Assembly (NCBI GenBank): GCA_006503475.1
Contig: RSEH01000335.1
Coordinates: 1 to 43,906 of the forward strand
Direction of reading: 5' to 3'
DNA: 43,906 bases
Origin: Stentor roeselii
Lineage: Eukaryota; Ciliophora; Heterotrichea; Heterotrichida; Stentoridae
How positions within the stretch are numbered: position 1 is the first letter of the stretch; every line of letters begins with the position of its first letter. Positions 17,174-26,238 of the stretch are shown in pieces. A program made the translations under genes and the position numbers. The notes below the pieces were generated by a model. The model saw only the letters and a program-made list of their open reading frames with translations, did not search any database and had not been told where the DNA came from.

Positions 17174-17984
17174 ATGGATAAGAAGACTAAGAATTTTTTG
17201 AATGATTCTGTGATTCGCCCAAATGAAGAAGACAAAGAGCCAAATTATCAGGAAATCTCAAAAGTCTCTAGTGAAATTGTAGAAGAGAAATTCAGTAATG
17301 ATAACAACTTTAGAAAACAAAATTTATTTGATCGTGGTACTCAAACTGAAAAACTTACTGATCATGAAAATTTCTTAATGAAAAATAAATTTTCAATATT
17401 ATTTATCTTCTTCGTTTTTATATTGATTCAATACTTAGCATTTTATTACTTTTCAACCATGCCGAAAAAATTTTGGATAGATTCAGAATTATCTAAAAAT
17501 GATCAAAATCTGTTTGAGGATATCTTCCAGGATAATGAATCATTGAATAATAAGTGTGAATCTATTCAAAATAGTACAATTTCTGAAAATTTGATTGAAA
17601 CAGTTCAAGTCTTAAACGAATTAGACGAAAGAAAATTCCTTTCCCAGGAAGAGTGTTTTAAATTCAATAATATTTCAAATATCACAGAAAAGATCAACTT
17701 TTTAAATAAAACTCTCAGATGGACGCCAATGCACGATGGGCAATATTAATCAAATTTTAGTTTACAAAACTATAAATTTGCAATCTGTCATTACTTTAGA
17801 AGTTAGTTCAAAAGTTTCTATAATGGTACCAAGCCAAAATTTGCACCATTTAATAGTAAAAGATGTGAATAACTATATAAAAATCTTTACTATAAAATTA
17901 TCCAATTATATACATCTTATTGTGGACAAAGAAGCAAAAGACAGGCTTCAAAATCACTTTTCAGAGCTTAATGAGTTTAGTTAA
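17174..17984 (+). pseudogene. Broken copy of the tandem membrane-protein family (paralog A)
   Basis: Two frames belong together. The first (17174-17749) has the family N-terminus: a cytosolic-type tail with RGTQTEKL, one membrane segment (about residues 73-97), a linker, and the SQEECFKFNN and RWTPMHDG blocks, then stops. The second frame (open at 17736, ends 17984) picks up with the family C-terminus (SQNLHHLIVKDV). Relative to paralogs B and C about 310 nt, encoding most of the beta-propeller-like middle, are missing, and the frame changes at the junction. There is no GT..AG 15-nt intron at the break. The first half alone could still give a membrane protein lacking its outer domain. Confidence 0.75.
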
Positions 17985-18459
17985 AAAAATAAGTAGTTTA
18001 TTAATTTCTTGATCATCTTAATTGTTTTACTATGCATACACTCTGTTGAAAGGTATTTTCTACTAATGTAATAATTAATTTTTCTTTTGTGAATGGTAGA
18101 AAAATAATGATTCAGAAGATAAAGCATGCAACAATTTGAAGAATGATTTTTTTTCATAAATAGCAGATGAAAATGATTGAATGATATTATAAAATTTGTC
18201 TTTGTAGCCTATCTATATTCAAAGATTACTTGACAAATATAATTTACAACCTGGGAAATATATTCACATAATATTCCTTTGTATAATTAAGAACTTAATA
18301 TTTGGATTTAAATATCAAACAAGAATTATTTAATGAGTCTCAAACAAGAATTATTCAATGAGTTTACAAAAAAACTTCAAATTCTAAGAACTGCATGATT
18401 TAGTTAAATGCTATTTAATATTTTTATTATAATAGGGGGCCTAAATATAGACATTATAA
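17985..18459. other. AT-rich intergenic region
   Basis: 475 bp, strongly AT-rich, between paralogs A and B. It holds a 25-bp tandem duplication at 18316-18365 and otherwise nothing recognisable. Confidence 0.4.
18316..18365 (+). repeat. Tandem duplication, 2 x 25 bp
   Basis: Unit CAAACAAGAATTATTTAATG plus AGTCT at 18316-18340, repeated at 18341-18365 with two substitutions. It lies about 95 bp before the start of paralog B. Confidence 0.9.
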
Positions 18460-19842
18460 ATGAAAGAACACAAAAACTTTAAGTCTAATTGTACAGCATC
18501 AACTAGAACTGAAGAAGCCTATGAAAATAAAATATCTAAAACTTCATCAGAAGTCATTGGATCGAAAAAAATGAAAGTGAACAATGATGAAAATTCTAAT
18601 TCAAAATCAATAAATAATTATTCAGATCAGACAACAAATACAGAAGAACTCTACTTCAATGAAGCCAATATTTTTAAAAGGAATAAGATTTTAATACTTT
18701 ACTTACTTTCATTTTTGATTTTCATTCAGTTTGCTGTTATATATTATTTAGTAGAACTTAAAGAGGATCGTAATGTTTTATTTAACATTCAAAGTCATGA
18801 ATGCAGTATTCAAGAAATTTCCTCAGATATAAATGAAGATTTAACTGAATTAAACAACAATTTAATCGAAATCAATAAAAATTTAACAAAAATAAACAAT
18901 AATTTGATTGAAGTCAACCAAAATTTGAAATATGAAAACCAAAATCTAACTCTATTAATCAGAAACTCTACAACCCACATCAAAAATTTAACTGAAAATA
19001 TAAGAATATTAATGCAAAATAATCAAAATCATACAGATATCAACAAAAATTTAACAGAAACGAATAAAATATTGGAGTCTATCAATAAAAATTTGACTCA
19101 AATAAACAAAAATTTAACCGAAACCAACAAAATCAAAGAAAATGAATTATCAGCATTCATGCCTATTAAAAAATTTTCCGATTTTAAGTACTTTTCTCAA
19201 GAAGAATGTATAAAGTTTAATGGATTTTACTATTTTTCAACGAAAATAGAATATTTAATAAAAACAATCGGTTGGATTCCCATGCACAATGGAAAAAAAT
19301 TACAGCTAAAAGATATTTTCGCCTATAATAATTGCGAATACTTTATTGGATACACAGATTCGAACTTTTTCAAATTTACTCTATTTAAGGACTATTCAAA
19401 TTCTTTAGACTTTTTCGATATCGGTAAAATTGTTTTTTCTCCAAACAATGAATTTGTAGCTATCTCTGAAGGTAAATTTCAATTCTCAATAATTAAATTA
19501 AAAAATTTTGAAAAGGTTACTCTTGATAGTACAATTTTCGGGTCTCAATCTTTAGTTGTCTTTTCACCAGATTCATCATATCTTTTTTACACAAAAATAA
19601 ATTATAATACAATAAACGCTTATTCAACCACTGATTTTAAATTAGTTAAGAAATTTGATCTTCAAGGAAAAAGTCCAGTCCGAATAACTTCCAGTCAAAA
19701 TTTATATCATTTAATCGTGAAGGATGAGGAGCAGCAAATAAAAATCTTTTCATTGCGAAGTCAATACTATTTATATCTGTGTACAGAAAAAGAAATCAGA
19801 GAGAAACTTCAAGATGAGTTTCCAGAACTGAGTGGTTTTTAG
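18460..19842 (+). CDS. Single-pass membrane protein with sequon-rich stalk (paralog B)
   Basis: 460 residues, family not recognised. In order: a polar N-terminal tail (1-72) containing a diverged TNTEE where the relatives have TQT; one hydrophobic segment (about 75-95, ILILYLLSFLIFIQFAVIYY); a stalk (about 121-227) made of a short repeat close to INKNLTETNK, carrying eight N-x-S/T sequons; then SQEECIKFN, GWIPMHNGK, NCEYFIGY, and two WD-like strands (VFSPNNEFVAI, VFSPDSSYLFYT) ending with LYHLIVKDE. With the tail inside, the stalk and head would be outside or luminal and could be N-glycosylated. The head resembles part of a beta propeller. Two Cys conserved between paralogs may pair. Confidence 0.75.
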   Translation: MKEHKNFKSNCTASTRTEEAYENKISKTSSEVIGSKKMKVNNDENSNSKSINNYSDQTTNTEELYFNEANIFKRNKILILYLLSFLIFIQFAVIYYLVELKEDRNVLFNIQSHECSIQEISSDINEDLTELNNNLIEINKNLTKINNNLIEVNQNLKYENQNLTLLIRNSTTHIKNLTENIRILMQNNQNHTDINKNLTETNKILESINKNLTQINKNLTETNKIKENELSAFMPIKKFSDFKYFSQEECIKFNGFYYFSTKIEYLIKTIGWIPMHNGKKLQLKDIFAYNNCEYFIGYTDSNFFKFTLFKDYSNSLDFFDIGKIVFSPNNEFVAISEGKFQFSIIKLKNFEKVTLDSTIFGSQSLVVFSPDSSYLFYTKINYNTINAYSTTDFKLVKKFDLQGKSPVRITSSQNLYHLIVKDEEQQIKIFSLRSQYYLYLCTEKEIREKLQDEFPELSGF

Positions 19843-21125
19843 TTATAATTAAGGTTTTTAGATATAATTTTTTGTAAAATATCAAGAATTTTGTGGATTA
19901 TCTGAGGAAAGATTAATTTATATCATTTTATATCGAAATGATTTATTCCTTGATTAAATTATAAATTATTTTTCAATAGTCAATTTTGGAATAAATTAAA
20001 GTTTCTATCATAACATTTTATGCTTGATATGCTATTTTGGAGGTTACTCAAACTTTTGATGGCAATTTTAAAGGGTATCTTTGATACTTGAAATAGTAAA
20101 ATTATATTTGTTTTTATATATATCTGTATTTATATCCTTATGCATAGTCTGAAGTTTAATTAATTTAACAATATGATAAAAGTATTACAAAACTCAACTT
20201 CTCACATTTTAGGTTGCTAAAAATTCAGTTGAATAAATTGTTGTTTTAAAAACTATACCAACTGTATTTAAAATTCAATAAACTATCAAAAAGCATCAAA
20301 GTCTCCTTTATTTTCAAATAAAGAACAAGATAGAATGCAAAGTATCTGAAAAATTAAACAGCCAAAATAATTAATAAAAAAGTTTGAAAACTTTAACTTG
20401 TGAACCTAATTCAAAAAATTCATAACTATCTAATGATTTTTTTACAGCAGTAATTTAATATAAAAAAATAATCTTAATGAAGAATAAGATTTGAAATATT
20501 CAACATAATCTCTTCAGCACAACTTAATGTAAGGCTAGAATAGAAAAGACAAATAAATTTAGATATGCCAAGGGTCATAAAATTGAAAAAAAACATAACC
20601 ATATGAGAATTAGTTTAAAATTTAAATCGAGAAGAAAGATTCAAAATGAAGCTGAGATCTAAAATCTCCTAATTCTGAAACTTGTTACTAATCAAGAATG
20701 CTCTCGATAGAGAATCATTAACTAAAGAAAGTTAGGAATTAGAAAAAAATTATCAAAACTTTTAATATTGGAGTTCAAACTCTAGCAAAATAATTCATAA
20801 GCATTTTAAATAATATTAAATTATCAGATAATGTATCAGGAATTATATGTTTATTAACCAATAATTTTCAAAAATTTAGAATAATTAATTTCTAATTTTT
20901 ACTAACAACCTTCAAAAAGTCTAAATATGACAACTTCCATTATAAATTATACTTTTTAGCCTATAAGTTCACTACATAATCTGAAAAATTATTCAAAATC
21001 AAAAGTTTTAAGTAATCTTTGAATTAATTATATTAATACAATAAATATCGACTGGACTTATTCATTATTCTTTTATTATCCATCTAGATAATTCATCATT
21101 CCTAAATAAATTCCCTTAGAATAAA
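19843..21125. other. Long AT-rich intergenic region
   Basis: 1283 bp with frequent stops in all frames read and very low GC. No family motif (TQT, EEC, HLIVK) is seen, so I find no support for a fourth paralog. One plus-strand frame near 20290-20850 reads protein-like between stops, but stop density is what random AT-rich DNA would give. Confidence 0.5.
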
Positions 21126-22328
21126 ATGAATAGAAATTTCGACATGAAGAAGTCTAATGATTATATGATCAAATCAACTGAAGAAGACAAGGAAGCCTTC
21201 AATCTAGACCTCAACTACGAGCCTAAAAGTTTAAAGTCGTCTAAAATCTTCAACGAAAACTTCGAAAACACCAAAAATGACTATTTCAATCACAAACATT
21301 CTCAAACAGAAAACAATATTTTGAACTTTGCTGATGAAGGAACTCAAACAGATGAAATCATAAACAATGATCTAATAGTCCTTAAAAACGACTACATCAG
21401 ACGCACAAAAGCTTTAGTTATCATTTTCTTGACTATTCTCTGCATCCTGATCTACTTATTCCCAGGAGATCCCATCAAACTTACTAAAAACTCGCAGGAT
21501 CTTCAAATCTTTTCAAACCTTTCAGATTGCGAAGTGAAAAAACCTGAAACATTGATAACAGAATGTATCTATTCCCAAAGTCCCATAAATCCTGAAAAAT
21601 CAATTCAACTAAAAGAAAACATTTCATCAACAACAGAAAAACAAAAATTTACAGAAATAAATTATCTTTCAAAAGAAGAATGTGAAAGATTCGAAGAATA
21701 CCCAGATACATTAGAAAAGCTAAATTATTTAGAAACAAAAATCAACTGGAAGCCATCAAATGAAGGAAAAAATTTAACCTTAATCGACATCATTTCCTAT
21801 AAAAACTGTGAATTTTTCATCGGATACTCGAATACACAGATATTAAAATTCACTCTTTACCAGGACTTCAGCAAATCCTTATACTTCTCAAACATCGACA
21901 ACATAATAATCTCACCAAACAAAGAATTCATAGCGCTTTCTGAAAACTTCAGAGGATTTTCCATAATCAGAACAAGTGATTTCAAGTCCTTTACTCTAGA
22001 TTCAAGTCTCAAGCTTTTCGAGTCACGGCCAATGATGGATTTTTCTCCAGACTCTTCTTACCTCTTCTACACCCGAGAAAATCAATTAAAAATCTCAGTC
22101 TTTTCAACCCAGGATGCTAAAAACTACCTAGAACTTGATACTAAAAATGAAAAAACCATTCAAATCAAAGCAACTAAAACCCTTTACCATTTAATAGTAA
22201 AAACCGAAAACATACCTCTAAAGATTTATTCAATTTTCAGTCCAAACTACCTCCACCTAGTTCCAAACGAAGAAACTCTAAAAAAGCTCGAAAATGATTT
22301 CCCTGAACTTTCAGATCTATTCAAATGA
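21126..22328 (+). CDS. Single-pass membrane protein (paralog C)
   Basis: 400 residues, same family as the two preceding genes. The N-terminal tail carries EGTQTDEI, a canonical-looking TQT motif. A hydrophobic segment (about 98-116, ALVIIFLTILCILIYLF) is followed by a short linker without the sequon-rich stalk of paralog B. The conserved head has SKEECERFEE, NWKPSNEGKN, NCEFFIGYS, ISPNKEFIALS, FSPDSSYLFYT and LYHLIVK, ending in a short acidic tail. Function is unknown; topology suggests a cytosolic tail binding a partner and an outer or luminal propeller-like head. Composition is less AT-extreme than in A and B. Stop TGA, convergent with the PDE gene, 19 bp apart. Confidence 0.75.
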   Translation: MNRNFDMKKSNDYMIKSTEEDKEAFNLDLNYEPKSLKSSKIFNENFENTKNDYFNHKHSQTENNILNFADEGTQTDEIINNDLIVLKNDYIRRTKALVIIFLTILCILIYLFPGDPIKLTKNSQDLQIFSNLSDCEVKKPETLITECIYSQSPINPEKSIQLKENISSTTEKQKFTEINYLSKEECERFEEYPDTLEKLNYLETKINWKPSNEGKNLTLIDIISYKNCEFFIGYSNTQILKFTLYQDFSKSLYFSNIDNIIISPNKEFIALSENFRGFSIIRTSDFKSFTLDSSLKLFESRPMMDFSPDSSYLFYTRENQLKISVFSTQDAKNYLELDTKNEKTIQIKATKTLYHLIVKTENIPLKIYSIFSPNYLHLVPNEETLKKLENDFPELSDLFK

Positions 22329-22347
22329 TAAAAATAATTTAGATATA

Positions 22348-24504
22348 TTACTCATTCGATAATAAGTTTTTATAAGATCTGTTCTTTGCTACAATCGTTT
22401 CAGTTCTTTGCTTTAAATTATGTTCTGGAGACTGTTCAACCGAAAGTGTCTGTACCCTTTTCTTGAATACAGAAGTTTCCCACATCCTAACATTTTCCTC
22501 CAGTTGCTCCACACAGCATTTCTTGATATCCTCACTTAAAAAGCAGAGATAAAGCGACTCATAAATCGGCATCACAATATTCTTAATAAATCCAATCTGC
22601 GACTTCGCCAAGTCAGTTTTTTCTCTATCACAGTACATCGACACTGCAAGTCCTAATTTTTTTTCCTGTTCGCCTTGTCTGAAGAACTCTTCACAAACGA
22701 GTTCAGTCCACTTGGAGTGTAAAGCTGCACATTTCGCAGCATGTCCGACATCTGAGGCTTTAGTGATAATCTTAAGGACTTCATTGCGATGTTCAGGTAA
22801 AGTCAAGTTGACTCCAGACATGCTGAGTTTAGACTTGAACTTTCCGATAAGGTCGAAGTGTTTTGCCATGTCAGTTGCGAGGATCATGTCGATGATGAGT
22901 CCTCTGACGACTTGCAGGGTGTCCTTCGGAAGACTTTTGAGTAAGTTTTTATCAGGGTGGTGCATGGCTTCGAAGGTAGTCGCACAGTGCATCATTTCTA
23001 ACACTGAGTAGTCATTGTCTGCATTTTACTTACAAGTTATAGAAAGAGGGTGGCCTGTGTTGATAAGAAAACGATTTGTGACGCCAGGGTGGCCAACGTC
23101 GTGACCCAGCATCGCGATAACCCCTGCGAGGATCTCGTAGTCTTGGATGAAATCGTTGAAAGAGCTTTGATTTACCAGGAACATGAAAGAACACAACACG
23201 TCTGCTGCATGAGCTGAGTTGTGATAAGGGTTTAACTTGTAAAGAGACTCTAAACCTGTGAAGTACTCGCTGTATGAGGAAGGCTCCATCTGGAAGACAG
23301 AGTCAAGGTGGAACTTCTGAATGCAATAACTGCCGATTGTGAAAAGTGGCTTGTTTTTCGTGCAGTCTCGCAAGAAAAACATGTCGAAGTTCCATTCTTT
23401 TCCTACTCTTTTTAAAATTCCTACAAGTTCTTCTATTTGGTAGTTTTTTATCACGTCGATTGTCTTCCGGATCAGGTATTTTGAAGGTTTTTTTGTTAGT
23501 CTTCGAACTGGGTTCTGAAGACAGGTTTCTTCAATGAAGATTTTGTCGTCGTCGTCTAAGTTTTTTTCAAGTCCTTCAATGTCGATGGAGTAGATGCTGC
23601 TTCTTTTTCCTATCAAGTTCATCACTTTTGTTAAGTTTTCAAAGATTTTTTCAGCGTAGATCATTTTTCGGTCTTTTGACTGAGTTATCAGAGGGATGAG
23701 CTTTATGGAGTCTTTTAAGGTTGAGGCGATTTCTTCGATGTCGGTTCTGGGAGTTGGGTCTTCGAGTTTCAGCTCTGGGTTTAGAAAGTTGTGAAGAGAA
23801 ATGAATTTTTCACGGATTAGAAACTCTTGGTGGTAAAAATCGTTGCTTTCGATTAGAGTCACAGTTATGAGAAATAGAAATTCGATTACTGCACTTTGGA
23901 TACTTTCTTCGGATATTAGGGTTATTATCAGGTGGATTACGCTTATCAGCAGGTTGATTATTAGGTACTTGCTGAAATTGTTAAAGATTGTGAACTTTGA
24001 TACGTATAACAATGGAAGAATTCCCAGAACTGTTGAAAAACCGTGCTTTTCGTTGCCTGGGAAGATTTTAGATCTAGTCAAAGGACCGTTTACTGAAATC
24101 GTGACCAGAGTCACCAGGTAGGTACAAATGAGCAAAGTACTTTTAAACTTCGACTTTCTATCACGGATTAAATAATTGTAAAGAATTAGCGAAGAAAAAG
24201 CTGTTAAAGACGTGAGTAAAACGCATTGGAACAGAACCATTTCCAAAGATGAGTGATCTTCTAAATGGGTTGAGATATATGAAGAGTCGTATAGAAGGAC
24301 TATAATGAAGTAGATCATCATAAATCTTTTACACTTTTCTCTGTGGTTTATTCCTAAAGTGTGTGCAACATCTGAAAGAACAACATTTTGATAGTCTTTT
24401 TCGTATTTCTGGTTGTTGAATTTTAGACTGAATCTTGACTTCGAAGGTGCATCGTTCTGCCTTTCATTTGATGTAGGATGTATTGAACTGTCGGAAACTT
24501 TCAT
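22348..24504 (-). CDS. Six-TM 3',5'-cyclic-nucleotide phosphodiesterase
   Basis: 713 residues after removal of one 15-nt intron (23019-23033). The N-terminal ~240 residues contain about six hydrophobic segments. A helical linker follows (about 240-400), then the class I PDE catalytic domain: YHNSAHAADV (HNxxHA, from 427), MLGHDVGHPG (metal H468 D469), across the splice NDYSVLEMMHCATTFE, the DVGHAAK metal/His block, EEFFRQGEQE, and the invariant glutamine in SQIGFIKNIV. All metal ligands appear intact. It hydrolyses cAMP and/or cGMP at a membrane; specificity is not evident. The PKG gene two genes away is a candidate partner pathway. AATAATT directly abuts the ATG. Confidence 0.93.
23019..23033 (-). 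other. 15-nt intron in the PDE gene
   Basis: Reads GTAAGTAAAATGCAG on the minus strand. It is phase 1, with the split codon giving Tyr in ..SIT-Y-NDYS... Unspliced it creates an in-frame TAA inside the catalytic domain. Confidence 0.95.
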
Positions 24505-24843
24505 AATTATTAGATATGTATTTATTTTGGCATTTAATTAACATGGACAACCTTTCCTAGAACCTTCAAAGTTACCAACCAAAGTCGCTAAGACTAAGTA
24601 ATTGAAAAATGGAATTAATGATTCAAAATTAAAACTCTCAGGAAATTGGCAGAAAGAAAATCTTTTGTTTTAATTGATAATAAAGATTATCTCTTGATAA
24701 TCATTGAATAATTTATCATTACTTTTCACCAATTTTGAATATTAATGATTTGAATAAGATTTCAAGATTTAATCATTTTCAAAATTTTTCATTTTGATGA
24801 AAATATTAGAAAAAGTTCAGAATTTTTCCTATATTAACTTAAC
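24505..24843. other. Intergenic region upstream of the PDE gene
   Basis: 339 bp, AT-rich. The PDE start lies at one end, with AATAATT adjacent. No open frame or RNA gene is seen. Confidence 0.4.
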
Positions 24844-26193
24844 TTAAATTTCAGTCAAGAAGGCCGGGTTCAAAATTTTGATTTTTTGTCTAACAGCCAG
24901 GCTCAAACCACTAAACAACTCTTTCAAAGAAGAATCCTTTTCTTTAATTACACAAGAAAAGCTTTTCAGTTGTTTTTTTGTCCAAAGTCTGATACTTTCC
25001 CTTGAACTTTTGAGTTTCATCAGATTTTTTTTTGCCTCATCACATTTCAAAAAAGTTGCAAGTCGTTTGGCCTTGATATGTTCTTCAGGTTCAATGGAAG
25101 GTTTCTGTGCCATGGCAAGTTCATCGATTTTATTTTCCATGGCGTCATTTTTTCTAAGAAAGTCTAAACATTTTCCCTTATTTTGGTTTAAAGTGATCAT
25201 CAGTTCTCGCAGACGATTTTCTCTCATTAGGAACCTGGTGACAATATCCCCAATATTACTTATAAGAGTTTCTGATTTGATTCTACTAAATGCGACTTCA
25301 ATATTTGAGTACTTTTTTTTCTCAAAGTTGTATTTGAAGTTGAGAAACTTCGCCCAAAAGGCATGACTTAAGACATCTTCTCTCATACTATTATTTTTCC
25401 CTTCTCGTTCCTCATTCGCAGCAGTTTCTGCAATTTCTTCATATTTTTTTATTCTCACCTGACGCAATTCATGTATTTTTTCCCTTGCATAGTTATCTTC
25501 TTCTAATAGTGCAAGGTCTGCTTTTCGGTCCTTCATGTCGAGGTCGACAGTTTTTCTCATTTGTTTAAAGGTCTGGACCTTAGTGAATTTATTTTCCAAA
25601 GTTTTTATTTTCTTGCGATGTTCACTTTCAATTAAAAAATCTCGAAGTCTTATCTGACTACTAAGATACTGATTTTTTACTTCAAGATACATAAGAGTTT
25701 GTCTCATTCTCTCTCGAACATGTTTATAAATGTTGTTATTGTTGAACTCGTCTCTGATTTTATTCAACATCTGGTCTTCTTCCTGTTCCAAACACGTGAT
25801 GTGAAGTTTAAGCTGCTCCAAGTCATTTTCACCCACTGTCCTCAAAGCATTGATTTTTATTGCTTCTGATTTTAAGATAGCTAAAGACCGATCAACTGAA
25901 TTAAACCTTTGGTACATCGTGTTAAAAGTCTTTTTCAGTAGTTTTACTTGAGTTGATGCTTCTTTTTTCTCAAATTCACTTCGAGGCTCACGGACTGACA
26001 TGAACTTTGGAGGGTTTCTTGGGTAATCAGGAGGTTTTAACAAAGCGCCAATTTTTTGCTTATAAAGTGGATAAGGAGTGCACTGCCTGCTTCGCATTGA
26101 AATTGGAAGTTCGTTTGGCGTCGCACTTCTGGAGATCACGTGACGTGAACTTGATGAAAGGTGACCGAAGGATGACTTGGATTCTTTTTTCAT
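24844..26193 (-). CDS. Coiled-coil protein, possibly axonemal
   Basis: 449 residues. A Ser/Arg/Pro-rich N-terminal ~80 is followed by coiled coil over most of the length (about 85-250 and 300-420), with a charged middle. The layout (YKHVRERMRQTLMYLEVKN, then a KKIKTLENKF helix) loosely recalls outer-dynein-arm docking proteins such as ODAD3/CCDC151, but no block is diagnostic, so I leave it unnamed. There is no membrane segment. The start is 45 bp from the opposed start of the SH3 gene, so the two share a very small promoter. Alternative: any cytoskeletal coiled-coil protein. Confidence 0.6.
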   Translation of the reverse strand: MKKESKSSFGHLSSSSRHVISRSATPNELPISMRSRQCTPYPLYKQKIGALLKPPDYPRNPPKFMSVREPRSEFEKKEASTQVKLLKKTFNTMYQRFNSVDRSLAILKSEAIKINALRTVGENDLEQLKLHITCLEQEEDQMLNKIRDEFNNNNIYKHVRERMRQTLMYLEVKNQYLSSQIRLRDFLIESEHRKKIKTLENKFTKVQTFKQMRKTVDLDMKDRKADLALLEEDNYAREKIHELRQVRIKKYEEIAETAANEEREGKNNSMREDVLSHAFWAKFLNFKYNFEKKKYSNIEVAFSRIKSETLISNIGDIVTRFLMRENRLRELMITLNQNKGKCLDFLRKNDAMENKIDELAMAQKPSIEPEEHIKAKRLATFLKCDEAKKNLMKLKSSRESIRLWTKKQLKSFSCVIKEKDSSLKELFSGLSLAVRQKIKILNPAFLTEI

Positions 26194-26238
26194 AATGCTT
26201 GAATTATACTTTCAAAGATCCCTAACTGTAATAATTAA
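26194..26238. promoter_or_regulatory. 45-bp bidirectional promoter
   Basis: Only 45 bases separate two opposed ATGs. It contains TATAATT oriented to the minus gene and AATAATT (26230-26236) two bases before the plus gene. Both 5' UTRs and core promoters must fit here or extend into the neighbouring coding sequence. Confidence 0.6.

Noticed and set aside
17736-17760. Splicing as an explanation for the frame change in paralog A
   Set aside because: There is no GT followed by AG 15 nt later at the break, and about 310 nt of conserved sequence are missing, so a deletion is the better account.
20290-20850. A plus-strand frame that reads protein-like if TAA and TAG are taken as Gln
   Set aside because: Stops occur about every 13 codons, the random expectation at this AT content. 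One stop is TGA, and surrounding genes clearly use TAA/TAG as stops.
19843-21125. A fourth, decayed paralog of the membrane family
   Set aside because: None of the family motifs could be found in any frame; length alone is not evidence.
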